The notes under the pieces were generated by a model. The model saw only the letters and a program-made list of their open reading frames with translations. It did no database searches and was not told where the DNA came from. From Sinorhizobium arboris LMG 14919 (GTDB taxonomy: Bacteria > Pseudomonadota > Alphaproteobacteria > Rhizobiales > Rhizobiaceae), in NCBI RefSeq assembly GCF_000427465.1, contig NZ_ATYB01000014.1, positions 2,317,570-2,381,569 of the forward strand: a DNA stretch of 64,000 bases. Reading direction: 5' to 3'. A program made the position numbers and the translations under genes. Shown piece after piece: positions 43,080-53,024 of the stretch; position 1 is the first letter of the stretch; each line of letters begins with the position of its first letter.

Positions 43080-43748
43080 CTATTGCCGGACAAACTGTAT
43101 CAATTCGGCCATATCGTCAAACAGCACGTCGGGATCGAGCCTGGCGAGCGCCTGCCGGTGACGGTCGTTTCGTGCGTGGCTGCCCCCCGCGAAGGCGAAG
43201 ACGCGCATGCCCGCGGCCTTTGCCGCTTCGATGCCGGCCGGGCTGTCCTCTATGACGATGCAATCGGACGGGTCGAAACCCATCTGTGCGCTTGCATGCA
43301 GAAACAGGTCGGGCGCCGGCTTGCCGCGCGCAACCATGCTGGCGCTGAAGATATTCGGCTCGAACAGATCGATGAGTCCCGTCACCGTCAGCGAAAGGCG
43401 GATGCGTTCAGGCTGGCTCGAGGAAGCCACGCAATGGGTGGTTCCCAGCCGTTCCACCGCCTCGCGTATGCCGGCGACCGGCCTCAGCTCCTCGCGGAAA
43501 CGCGCATAGAGCCGGGTCCGCATGCCCTCGAGAAAGACCTCGTCGGTCGCGAGCCCGTGTTCTTCATGCAGGATCGCCGACATGGTCTTCAAGCTTCGGC
43601 CGAGAAAGCGCTCGCTCGCTTCCTCGGCCGTCATCGAAACGCCTGCAGCCGCGAGCGCGTCGACGAGGACCCCGAGCGAAATCGGCTCGCTGTCCACCAA
43701 TACGCCGTCGCAATCGAAAATCACCAGCCTGGAGGCGTGCCCCGCCAT
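43080..43748 (-). CDS. HAD-superfamily phosphatase of the polyol operon
   Basis: A 222-aa HAD subfamily IA hydrolase. Motif I FDCDGVLVDS (nucleophile Asp12, Asp14), motif II in CVASSSQPER, motif III Lys in GKPAPDLFL and motif IV IEDSPAGIEAA are all present. The ATG at 43748 has GAGGA six bases upstream; an ATG at 43754 overlaps the mtlK stop. It probably acts on a sugar or polyol phosphate; substrate unknown. Confidence 0.88.
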   Translation of the reverse strand: MAGHASRLVIFDCDGVLVDSEPISLGVLVDALAAAGVSMTAEEASERFLGRSLKTMSAILHEEHGLATDEVFLEGMRTRLYARFREELRPVAGIREAVERLGTTHCVASSSQPERIRLSLTVTGLIDLFEPNIFSASMVARGKPAPDLFLHASAQMGFDPSDCIVIEDSPAGIEAAKAAGMRVFAFAGGSHARNDRHRQALARLDPDVLFDDMAELIQFVRQ

Positions 43749-43750
43749 CG

Positions 43751-45235
43751 TCATTCCTCGAGGTTTCCGTCCAGATAAAGCTGGAGCGTGGCGCGCGTAC
43801 CTTTTTCCCAAAGCGTGTGCAAGGCATGGGCGAAACGGCGCCGGAAAAGATCGGATTGCGCGACGTCGCCGAAAATGTCGGAAAGCGCGAGGAAAGCCGC
43901 CGGATCGTCCTTTGCCGCAAGCGCGGCGGCATGCAGCCGGTCGGCGTTCGCGTCGTTGAAGACGATCTCCTTGCCGCTGTCGGACTTGCCGGCGAAATAG
44001 CGGCACCACAGCGCCGAGACCAGCGACAGCCCGACGACGTCCTCGCCGCGGCGCAGGCGGTCGGCCGCCGACGGCAGGATGAATTTTGGCTGCCGGTTGG
44101 AGCCGTCCTGCGCCAGCCGCGCGACCGTGTCGCCGATCTTCGGATTGGAGAAACGCGTCTCGATGAGCCTGTAATAGTCCTTCAGGTCGGTATTCGGAAC
44201 GGGTGGGATCACCGGGATGATCTCGTCATGCTCCAGCTTCGCGAGGAAGGCGCGGATCAGCGGCTCTTCCATCGCCTCATGAACGAAATGGATGTCGAGC
44301 AGCGCCGCCGGATAGGCGATCGCCGCATGGCCGCCGTTGAGAATGCGGATTTTCATGTGCTCGTACGGCGCCACATCGGGCACGAATTGCACGCCCACCT
44401 CTTCGAGTGCCGGGCGGCCTTGCGGAAAATGGTCCTCCAGCACCCACTGCTTGAACTCCTCGCAGAAAACCGGCCAGGCATCGTCGATGCCGTATTCCGA
44501 GGCGACGATCCCGATCTCCCGGGTGCCGGTCGCCGGCGTGATGCGGTCGACCATGCCGTTGGGAAAAGCGACATTAGCATCGATCCAATCCGCAAAGCCT
44601 GGATCGGAAAGGCGCGCCAGGCCGGATACAGCAGCGTGGGTGACCTCGCCATTTCCAGGAATATTGTCGCAGGACATGATCGTGAACGGCGGAATACCCT
44701 TGGCGCGGCGTTCGGCGAGCCCTGCGAGGATCAGACCGAAGACGGTTTTCGGCTCCGTCGGGCTCTGCGCATCCTCCACGATCGCCGGATGCGCCGGGTT
44801 GAAGACGCCGGACGCCGGATCGATGAAATAACCGCCTTCCGTGATCGTCAGCGACACGATGCGAATGAGCGGACTTGCGAGCTGCGCCACGATCGCCGGC
44901 GTGTCGCCCGGCTCGAGATAGGCGATCATGGCGCCCGTGACATGCGCGCCCGTGCGGTTGTTGTCCTGCTCGACCACCGTGGTCAGGAAGTCCTGCGCCT
45001 CGAGCTTGTCGCGCATGACCTTGTCCGATGGCAGGACACCCGCGCCGATGATCGCCCAATCGCGGTCGCGTCCCAGATTGAAAAGATCGTCGAGATAGAC
45101 CGCCTGATGCGCGCGGTGGAAATTGCCGACGCCGAAGTGGACAATGCCGGCCCGAAGATCATGGCGACCGTAGTTCGGAACGCCGGCCCGGGCTTTGACT
45201 GCATCGAGCGTGGCCAGGGAGAGTTTGGTCGCCAT
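43751..45235 (-). CDS. mtlK: Mannitol 2-dehydrogenase
   Basis: A 494-aa NAD-dependent long-chain polyol dehydrogenase that oxidises mannitol to fructose and D-arabinitol to xylulose. GVGNFHRAHQA (N-terminal nucleotide region) and the catalytic Lys region around KIRILNGGHAAIAYPA are characteristic. The ATG at 45235 has AAGGA upstream. It lies 26 bp after smoS. Confidence 0.94.
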   Translation of the reverse strand: MATKLSLATLDAVKARAGVPNYGRHDLRAGIVHFGVGNFHRAHQAVYLDDLFNLGRDRDWAIIGAGVLPSDKVMRDKLEAQDFLTTVVEQDNNRTGAHVTGAMIAYLEPGDTPAIVAQLASPLIRIVSLTITEGGYFIDPASGVFNPAHPAIVEDAQSPTEPKTVFGLILAGLAERRAKGIPPFTIMSCDNIPGNGEVTHAAVSGLARLSDPGFADWIDANVAFPNGMVDRITPATGTREIGIVASEYGIDDAWPVFCEEFKQWVLEDHFPQGRPALEEVGVQFVPDVAPYEHMKIRILNGGHAAIAYPAALLDIHFVHEAMEEPLIRAFLAKLEHDEIIPVIPPVPNTDLKDYYRLIETRFSNPKIGDTVARLAQDGSNRQPKFILPSAADRLRRGEDVVGLSLVSALWCRYFAGKSDSGKEIVFNDANADRLHAAALAAKDDPAAFLALSDIFGDVAQSDLFRRRFAHALHTLWEKGTRATLQLYLDGNLEE

Positions 45236-45261
45236 GCTTTCAATCCTTTCGCGCACGAGCC

Positions 45262-46031
45262 TCAGCTCATCCAGTTGCCGCCGTCGACGTTATAGGTCTG
45301 CGCGACGATGTAGTCGCTTTCCGCCGAGGCGAGAAAAATCGCCATGCCGGTCAGGTCCTCTGCGGTGCCCATGCGCCCATAGGGAACGGCCTCCCCGACC
45401 AACCGCTTCTTCTCGCCGCGCGGACGGTTTTCGTATTTGGCGAAAAGCGCGTCGACACCGTCCCAGTGCTCGCCGTCAACGACACCGGGAGCAATGGCGT
45501 TGACGTTGATGCGGTGCTTGATGAGATCGAGGCCGGCGGACTGGGTGAGGCTGATGACTGCGGCCTTGGTGGCGCAATAGATCGCCACCAGAGCCTCTCC
45601 CCGCCGGCCGGCCTGGCTCGCCATGTTGATGATCTTGCCGCCCCTGCCCTGCGCGATCATCTGTCTTGCCGCCGCCTGCAGCGTGAAGAGCGTGCCGGAG
45701 ACATTGATCGAGAACAGTCTTTCATAGCTCTCGCGGGTGATCTCTACGATCGGCGCGAGGTCGAAGAGCGCCGCATTGTTGACGAGGATGTCGAGCCCGC
45801 CCGCATGTTCGACGGTCGCGGCGATCGCGGCGTCGATGGAGTCCTGCCGGGTCACGTCCATTTCGACCGCGTAGGCGGCCGACCCGATCTCGGCCGCCGC
45901 CTGCCTCGCACGTTCTATGTTGATGTCCGCGATCGCGACTGTGGCGCCCTCGCGCACGTAGGCCTCCGCGAAAGCGCGGCCGATACCCCGCGCCGATCCG
46001 GTGATCAGCGCGCTCTTTCCTTCGAGACGTT

Positions 46032-46035
<4 letters not shown>
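45262..46035 (-). CDS. smoS: Sorbitol dehydrogenase (SDR)
   Basis: A 257-aa short-chain dehydrogenase oxidising sorbitol to fructose and galactitol to tagatose. [10 protein letters not shown] (13-22) binds NAD; the catalytic residues are Ser140, Tyr153 and Lys157 (YCATK). Its start overlaps the smoK stop (ATGA). Confidence 0.94.
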
Positions 46036-47033
<998 letters not shown>

Positions 47034-47063
47034 GGTCTTACCCTTATTTGAACCGCGTCGCCC

Positions 47064-47894
47064 TTATTTGACTGCGCCGAAAGTGAGGCCGCGTACGAGC
47101 TGTTTTTGCGAGAACCAGCCGAGAATGAGGATGGGCGCGATCGCCATCGTCGAGGCCGCCGACAGCTTTGCGTAGAAGAGGCCCTCCGGGCTCGAATAGG
47201 AGGCGATGAACGCGGTGAGAGGCGCGGCTTTCGCAGCGCTCAGGTTCAAGGTCCAGAACGCTTCGTTCCAGGCAAGAATGATGTTGAGCAGCAGTGTCGA
47301 GGCTATGCCGGGGATCGCCATTGGCGTCAGCACATAGACGATTTCCTTGGAAAGCGATGCGCCGTCCATGCGCGCCGCTTCGAGGATTTCGCCCGGGATC
47401 TCCTTGAAGTAGGTGTAGAGCATCCAGATGATGATCGGCAGGTTGATCAGCGTCAGCACGATCACCAGCCCCGTTCGCGTGTCGAGCAGGCCCCAGTTGC
47501 GGAATATCAGATACATCGGCACCAGCACGCCGACCGGCGGCATCATCTTGGTGGAAAGCATCCACATCAGCACATCCTTGGTGCGCTTCGTCGGCGAGAA
47601 CGCCATCGCCCAGGCCGACGGGATCGCAATCAGCAGGCCGAGCAGGGTCGAGCCGAAGGAAACGACCACCGAATTCATGAAGTGTTTCAGATAATTCGAC
47701 CGGCTCTGCACCTCGGAATAGTTCTCGGTCGTCCAGTCGAAGAAGAGGAAGACCGGCGGCGAGGCGATCGCTTGGGCTTCCGTCTTGAAGCTCGTCAGGA
47801 AGGTCCAGAGGATCGGAAAGAAGATCAGGATTCCGATCGTCCAGGCCACGACAGTCGTGATGAGCTTGCGCCCGGTAGAGACACTGCGTGCCAT
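47064..47894 (-). CDS. smoG: Polyol ABC transporter permease
   Basis: A 276-aa MalG-type permease with six membrane segments and the coupling loop EAARMDGASLSKEIVYVLTP. Its last codons and stop lie in an 11-bp direct repeat (CCCTTATTTGA at 47041 and 47062), a possible small local duplication. Confidence 0.94.
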   Translation of the reverse strand: MARSVSTGRKLITTVVAWTIGILIFFPILWTFLTSFKTEAQAIASPPVFLFFDWTTENYSEVQSRSNYLKHFMNSVVVSFGSTLLGLLIAIPSAWAMAFSPTKRTKDVLMWMLSTKMMPPVGVLVPMYLIFRNWGLLDTRTGLVIVLTLINLPIIIWMLYTYFKEIPGEILEAARMDGASLSKEIVYVLTPMAIPGIASTLLLNIILAWNEAFWTLNLSAAKAAPLTAFIASYSSPEGLFYAKLSAASTMAIAPILILGWFSQKQLVRGLTFGAVK

Positions 47895-47898
47895 GGTT

Positions 47899-48771
47899 TC
47901 AAGCCTCCAGCGTCTTGCCGATCATGCGCATCAGGAAGAATGCGACGATATTGGCGAGGATGACCGCGATGATTCCGCCCGCCGAGGCGCCGCCGACGTC
48001 GAACTGCAGAAGAGCCTGGGCGTAGACGAGGAACGTCAGGTTCGTGCTCTGCGTGCCCGGACCGCCATTGGTGGTGACGAGTATCTCGGCGAAGACCGAA
48101 AGCAGGAAGATCGTCTGGATCAGGATGACCACCGTGATCGCACGGGAGAGGTGCGGCACGACGAGGTAGATGAATCGGCTCACGGCGCCTGCGCCGTCCA
48201 TTTGTGCTGCTTCCTTCTGCTCCTCGTCGAGCGACTGCAGCGCCGTCAGCAGGATGAGCGTGGCGAAAGGCAGCCATTGCCAGGCGACGATCAGGATGAT
48301 CGAAAGGAGCGGCGCGTTGGCGAGAAAATCGAAGGGTTGCAATCCGAGAAGTTTGGCCAACCAGGCGAACAGCCCGTTCACGGGATTCATGAACATGTTC
48401 TTCCAGACCAGCGCCGCCACCGTCGGCATGATGAGGAAGGGCGCGATCACCAGGATGCGCACGATCCCCTGCCCGAACATCGGCTGGTCGAGAAGAAGCG
48501 CCAGCCCGATACCGCCGACCACGGTGACGAAGAGCACGCCGAGAACGATGGCGAGCGTGTTGAAGATCGCCTGGAAGAAGGCCGGATCGGTGAGGAAATA
48601 GGTGTAGTTCGTAAGCCCTGCGAACTCCTCCATTCCCGGCATCAGCAGATTGTAGCGCAGCAGCGAGAAATAGATCGTCATTGCCAGCGGCACGATCATC
48701 CAGGCCAGCAGCAGGAGCACCGAGGGCGCGATCATCAGTCGCGCAGCGGAGCGGGTGTGCAAGGTCGCCAT
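47899..48771 (-). CDS. smoF: Polyol ABC transporter permease
   Basis: A 290-aa MalF-type permease with six membrane segments and the coupling loop EAAQMDGAGAVSRFIYLVVP. It lies 4 bp before smoG. Confidence 0.94.
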   Translation of the reverse strand: MATLHTRSAARLMIAPSVLLLLAWMIVPLAMTIYFSLLRYNLLMPGMEEFAGLTNYTYFLTDPAFFQAIFNTLAIVLGVLFVTVVGGIGLALLLDQPMFGQGIVRILVIAPFLIMPTVAALVWKNMFMNPVNGLFAWLAKLLGLQPFDFLANAPLLSIILIVAWQWLPFATLILLTALQSLDEEQKEAAQMDGAGAVSRFIYLVVPHLSRAITVVILIQTIFLLSVFAEILVTTNGGPGTQSTNLTFLVYAQALLQFDVGGASAGGIIAVILANIVAFFLMRMIGKTLEA

Positions 48772-48916
48772 GGCGTCCCCCGTGTGAAGTCGACGCGGTT
48801 CTTAAAAACGGCAAGCGCATCGCCATCCGAACGCGCGCGCCCATGAATCGGAAAAGTCAGTGCGGAACGCGGATCGAAGGCGGGTTTGCCCCTTTCCCCG
48901 GCCCGCACTGGAGGTC

Positions 48917-48952
48917 GCCGGAGCGCTCACCGTTTCCAGTAGACGCTCCGGC
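48917..48952 (-). terminator. Intercistronic hairpin between smoE and smoF
   Basis: GCCGGAGCG (48917-48925) and CGCTCCGGC (48944-48952) are perfect complements, 12 bp after the smoE stop. There is no T-run, so it may protect smoE mRNA and reduce read-through, as often seen after binding-protein genes. Confidence 0.6.
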
Positions 48953-48963
48953 TCCTTGGGAGC

Positions 48964-50274
48964 TCACTTGATGTAGCCGGCCTTGGTCATTTCACGGGTC
49001 GACAGCTGCTGCGCACTGGCAAGCGCCTGATCCACGCTCATCTGACCGGCCAGCGCCGCCGAGAACACCTGCCCGACCGCCGTGCCGAGACCCTGGAATT
49101 CCGGGATTGCCACGAACTGGACGCCGACATAGGGCACCGGCTTCACCGCCGGGTTCTTCGGGTCGGCGGCATTGATCGAGTCCAAGGTCATTTTCGCGAA
49201 GGGCGCCGCCTTCTGGTACTCCGGATTCTCATAGAGGGAGGTGCGGGTACCGGGAGGAACATTCGCCCAGCCTTCCTTCTCGGCAACGAGCTTCAGATAA
49301 TCCTTGCCCGTCGCCCAGGCGATGAACTTCTGCGCCGACTCGGCCTTCTGCGATCCTGCCGGAATTGCGAGGTTCCAGGCCCAGAGCCAGTTGCCGCGCT
49401 TGCCGAGGCCGGTGTCGGGAGCGAGCGCGAAACCGACCTTGTCGGCAACGGTCGACTCCTTCGGATTGGTCACGAACGAGGCAGCGACGGTCGCGTCGAT
49501 CCACATGCCGCACTTGCCGGTCTGGAACAGCGACAGATTCTCGTTGAAGCCGTTGGACGATGCGCCGGGCGGGCCTGCGTCATTCATCAGCTTGACGTAG
49601 AAGTCGAGTGCGTTCTTCCATTCCGGCTGATCGAACTGCGGCTTCCAGTTCTCGTCGAACCAGCGCGCGCCGAAGGCGTTTGCCGTGGCCGTCAGGAAGG
49701 CCATGTTCTCGCCCCAGCCGGCCTTGCCGCGCAGGCAGATACCGTAGATCTCGTTGCCCTTGTCGGTGATCTTGCGAGCCGCATCGGCGATGAAATCCCA
49801 GGTCGGCGCGTCGGGCATGCTGAGCCCGGCCTTCTCGAACAGGTCCTTACGGTACATGACCATCGAGCTCTCGCCGTAGAACGGCGCTGCATAGAGCTTG
49901 CCGTCGATGGTCAGGCCGCTGCGGATCGCCGGCAGAAGATCGTCGACGTCGTATTCGGGACCGAGATTGTCGAGCGGCAGGAGCCAGCCCTGCTTCGCCC
50001 AGATCGGCACTTCATAGGTGCCGATCGTCATGATGTCGTACTGACCGCCCTTGGTTGCGATGTCGGTCGTGACGCGCTGGCGCAGCACGTTTTCCTCGAG
50101 AGTGACCCACTCAAGCTGGATGTCCGGATTCTTCGACGTGAAATCGTCCGTCAGCTTCTGCATCCGGATCATGTCGCCGTTGTTCACGGTGGCAATGGTC
50201 AGGGTCTCCGCTTGGGCCAGACCCGCCAGAGCGACTGCCGAGCACGTGCCCAGCAGGAAAGTTCTCAAATTCAT
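48964..50274 (-). CDS. smoE: Polyol ABC transporter, periplasmic binding protein
   Basis: A 436-aa cluster-1 binding protein with a signal peptide ending at AGLAQA-ET (22/23). The TYEVPIWAKQGWLLPLD and GMWIDATVAASFV segments are typical of sorbitol/mannitol binding proteins. A strong GGGAGGAAG ribosome site precedes the ATG. The 193 bp between smoC and smoE carry its promoter region. Confidence 0.95.
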   Translation of the reverse strand: MNLRTFLLGTCSAVALAGLAQAETLTIATVNNGDMIRMQKLTDDFTSKNPDIQLEWVTLEENVLRQRVTTDIATKGGQYDIMTIGTYEVPIWAKQGWLLPLDNLGPEYDVDDLLPAIRSGLTIDGKLYAAPFYGESSMVMYRKDLFEKAGLSMPDAPTWDFIADAARKITDKGNEIYGICLRGKAGWGENMAFLTATANAFGARWFDENWKPQFDQPEWKNALDFYVKLMNDAGPPGASSNGFNENLSLFQTGKCGMWIDATVAASFVTNPKESTVADKVGFALAPDTGLGKRGNWLWAWNLAIPAGSQKAESAQKFIAWATGKDYLKLVAEKEGWANVPPGTRTSLYENPEYQKAAPFAKMTLDSINAADPKNPAVKPVPYVGVQFVAIPEFQGLGTAVGQVFSAALAGQMSVDQALASAQQLSTREMTKAGYIK

Positions 50275-50307
50275 CGACTTCCTCCCAGAAGAAATTGAGC
50301 ATTTGCC

Positions 50308-50321
50308 TTGCTCGTGAGCAA
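50308..50321. promoter_or_regulatory. Palindrome upstream of smoE, candidate SmoC operator
   Basis: TTGCTC-GT-GAGCAA lies 34-47 bp before the smoE start, followed by a partly symmetric TTACTCAC. Position and form fit a regulator site; SmoC binding is inferred. Confidence 0.5.
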
Positions 50322-50467
50322 TTACTCACCGATTGAACTGAAATGTCAATCCGCATTTGTCGCTGCGATGCGGCAGAGCGGCTAAGAAGATGTTTTAGCT
50401 ACGCATTTTTTACGGGGATTTCGGGGGAAGAGCGCCGATGACGCGGTCCCGCGGCCGGCCGCGCGAT

Positions 50468-51421
50468 CTAAGCCCGGAGCAGATAGTCGGCCGTAGCCTC
50501 ATCGGTGACGAGACCGTTGATGATCCCGCCCTTGAGTGCGGCGCGCAGTGCCTCGTATTTGCGCCTGCCCTTGGCGATGCCGATGACCGACGCGCGGTCG
50601 CGCGGCGGCAGCGGAACCGAGGCGACGCGTTCGTTGATGCTGCCGGGCAGGAGCTCGCCTTCGTGGTCGAACATCCAGCCGCAGATCTCGCCGGCAGCGC
50701 CCGCTGCCATCAACCGTGCCATTTCATCGCGCGCCAGGAACCCGTCTTCACACAGCGGCGCGTCGGGCCCGAGTTCGCCCACGCCCACGAAGGCAGCGTC
50801 GGCCTCGGCGCCGAGTTCCAGGGCGATTTGCACCAGGCTTTGCTTGTGCAGGACTTCCCGCTCTTCCGGGGAGGAGACGAGAACTGGCAAGGGCATGGGA
50901 AAATGCCGCGCCTTGATCGTGTCCGCCATGCTGAAGATGACGTTGTAATAGGCTGCCGACCCGTCGAGGCGGATATTGCCGGTGAGCGAAACGATACGGT
51001 GCTGCGGGCATTCCATCGATGGCAGCTGGTCGATGGTCGCTTTCAGCGTCCGGCCCGTGCCGATCGCCAGCACCACGGGCTCGGCCGATTTCAGCCAGCG
51101 CTCGATTTCCGCCGCCCCGGCCTCGGCGATGCCGACAGTTGTGGATTGGGAACCGGGGTCGCTCGGAACCACGTCGACATGCCTGAGATCGTATTTCTCC
51201 TTGAGACGCACCGCCATTTCGAGGCAGGCGGCGATCGGATGGTCCAGGCGCACCTTGATCAGCCGCTCGGCCATGGCGAGCGACACGAGGCGTTGCGCCG
51301 ATTGCCGGGAAATTCCCATCACCGACGCAATTTCGTCCTGCGTCCGGCCGGCGACATAATAAAGCCAGCCTGCGCGGGCTGCATCGTCCAGCCTGTTGCT
51401 GCTTTCCGCCTTGCGTGCCAT
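50468..51421 (-). CDS. smoC: SorC/DeoR-family regulator of the polyol operon
   Basis: A 317-aa regulator with an N-terminal helix-turn-helix (about 25-55; TQDEIASVMGISRQSAQRLV) and a C-terminal sugar-phosphate isomerase-like effector domain (VLAIGTGRTLKATID). It lies directly upstream of smoE on the same strand and probably controls the operon in response to polyols or their products. GGGAGG precedes the ATG. Confidence 0.92.
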   Translation of the reverse strand: MARKAESSNRLDDAARAGWLYYVAGRTQDEIASVMGISRQSAQRLVSLAMAERLIKVRLDHPIAACLEMAVRLKEKYDLRHVDVVPSDPGSQSTTVGIAEAGAAEIERWLKSAEPVVLAIGTGRTLKATIDQLPSMECPQHRIVSLTGNIRLDGSAAYYNVIFSMADTIKARHFPMPLPVLVSSPEEREVLHKQSLVQIALELGAEADAAFVGVGELGPDAPLCEDGFLARDEMARLMAAGAAGEICGWMFDHEGELLPGSINERVASVPLPPRDRASVIGIAKGRRKYEALRAALKGGIINGLVTDEATADYLLRA

Positions 51422-51563
51422 CGATTGCCTCCCTTCCCAGGCTAAGGGTCTAGATTTGCTGCCACTATTTTCCCTGCGCTGTCAAACGGGAGACGATGCG
51501 CGGCCCCTGTGGCGGCCGGCAAGGTCCGGTTTTCCAGGCATTTGCGGCGATCGGGAAGGAAAT

Positions 51564-51579
51564 TTTACCGTTTGATAAA
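51564..51579. promoter_or_regulatory. RutR-box-like sequence upstream of preT
   Basis: TTTACCGTTTGATAAA matches TTGACCANNTGGTCAA at 10 of 14 defined positions, 54-69 bp before the preT start. An ACCGTT half-site recurs at 51595. The match is weak. Confidence 0.35.
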
Positions 51580-51632
51580 AAAATAAAGCATGTTACCGTT
51601 CCCTCATCCTGAGAAAACATTGGGAGCCAAAA

Positions 51633-52994
51633 ATGGGAACGACGCAATCTGGGATTCTCGGCGGGCGCTTGCCGCTTGCCGAGTACGAAGCCAATTTCTC
51701 CGACCTTCATCCGCCGCTCGACAGGCACGAGGCGCTGGTCGCCGCGGACCGCTGTTATTTCTGTCATGACGCGCCCTGCATGACCGCCTGTCCCACCTCC
51801 ATCGACATCCCGCTCTTCATTCGCCAGATCGCGACGGGCAATCCGATCGGCTCGGCGAAGACGATCTTCGACCAGAACATACTGGGCGGCATGTGCGCCC
51901 GCGTCTGTCCCACCGAAACGCTCTGCGAAGAGGCCTGCGTACGCAACACGGCCGAGGAGCGGCCGGTCGAGATCGGCCGTCTGCAGCGCTATGCGACCGA
52001 CATCGCGATGAAGGAAAACAGGCAATTCTACACGCGTGCCGCCCATTCGGGCCGGAGGGTAGCGGTCGTCGGGGCCGGACCCGCGGGGCTTGCCTGTGCG
52101 CACCGGCTGGCCGTGAAGGGCCATGACGTGGTGATCTACGACGCGCGCGAAAAATCCGGCGGCCTCAACGAATACGGCATCGCCGCCTATAAGGCGGTCG
52201 ACGACTTCGCCCAGAGAGAGGTCGAATACGTGCTTTCGGTCGGCGGCATCGAGGTCAGTCATGGCAAAGCGCTCGGCCGCAACTTCTCTCTTGCCGATCT
52301 GGCGGAAGAGTTCGACGCCGTGTTTCTCGGCCTCGGTCTTGCCGGCGTCAATGCACTGCGGATCGAAGGCGAGAATGCCGAAGGCGTCGAGGATGCCGTC
52401 GATTTCATTGCCGCACTTCGTCAGTCGAAGACGAAAGCCGACATTCCGGTCGGCCGGCGCGTCGTGGTGCTCGGCGGCGGCATGACCGCCATTGACGCGG
52501 CCGTCCAGGCGAAGCTGCTCGGCGCTGAAGAAGTCACGATCTGCTATCGGCGCGGCAAGGAGCATATGAATGCCTCGGAATTCGAGCAGGATCTCGCGGC
52601 TTCCAAAGGCGTCACCATCCGCCACTGGCTGCAGCCGAAACGCATCGCCGTCAAGGACGGCAGGGTCGCCGGCATCGAACTCGACTACACCACGCTGGAG
52701 AACGGCAAGCTGACGGCGACCGGCGAGACGGGTATCATTGCCGCCGACCAGATCTTCAAGGCCATCGGCCAGACCTTCGAGGCTTCCGGACTCGGCGCCC
52801 TTCGAATGGAAAGCGGACGCATCGTGGTCGATGCGGAGGGGCGAACCTCGCTGGAAAAGGTCTGGGCCGGCGGTGACTGCGTGCTCGGGGGCGAGGACCT
52901 CACCGTCTCCGCCGTCGCGATGGGACGCGACGCCGCCGAATCGATCGACCGGGCTTTCGCCGTGGCTCAGCCGCTGGCGAGCGCCGTTGCTTGA
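51633..52994 (+). CDS. preT: Dihydropyrimidine dehydrogenase (NAD+) subunit PreT
   Basis: A 453-aa electron-transfer subunit that passes electrons between NAD(H) and PreA. The N-terminus carries two 4Fe-4S motifs (Cys41/44/49/53 and Cys88/92/98/102). The FAD site is VVGAGPAGLACA (146-157), and a second dinucleotide site is VLGGGMTAIDAA. GGGAG precedes the ATG. It forms an operon with preA 30 bp downstream. Confidence 0.95.
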   Translation: MGTTQSGILGGRLPLAEYEANFSDLHPPLDRHEALVAADRCYFCHDAPCMTACPTSIDIPLFIRQIATGNPIGSAKTIFDQNILGGMCARVCPTETLCEEACVRNTAEERPVEIGRLQRYATDIAMKENRQFYTRAAHSGRRVAVVGAGPAGLACAHRLAVKGHDVVIYDAREKSGGLNEYGIAAYKAVDDFAQREVEYVLSVGGIEVSHGKALGRNFSLADLAEEFDAVFLGLGLAGVNALRIEGENAEGVEDAVDFIAALRQSKTKADIPVGRRVVVLGGGMTAIDAAVQAKLLGAEEVTICYRRGKEHMNASEFEQDLAASKGVTIRHWLQPKRIAVKDGRVAGIELDYTTLENGKLTATGETGIIAADQIFKAIGQTFEASGLGALRMESGRIVVDAEGRTSLEKVWAGGDCVLGGEDLTVSAVAMGRDAAESIDRAFAVAQPLASAVA

Positions 52995-53024
52995 CAAGCA
53001 GAACAGATCGAGAGGACGAGAACA

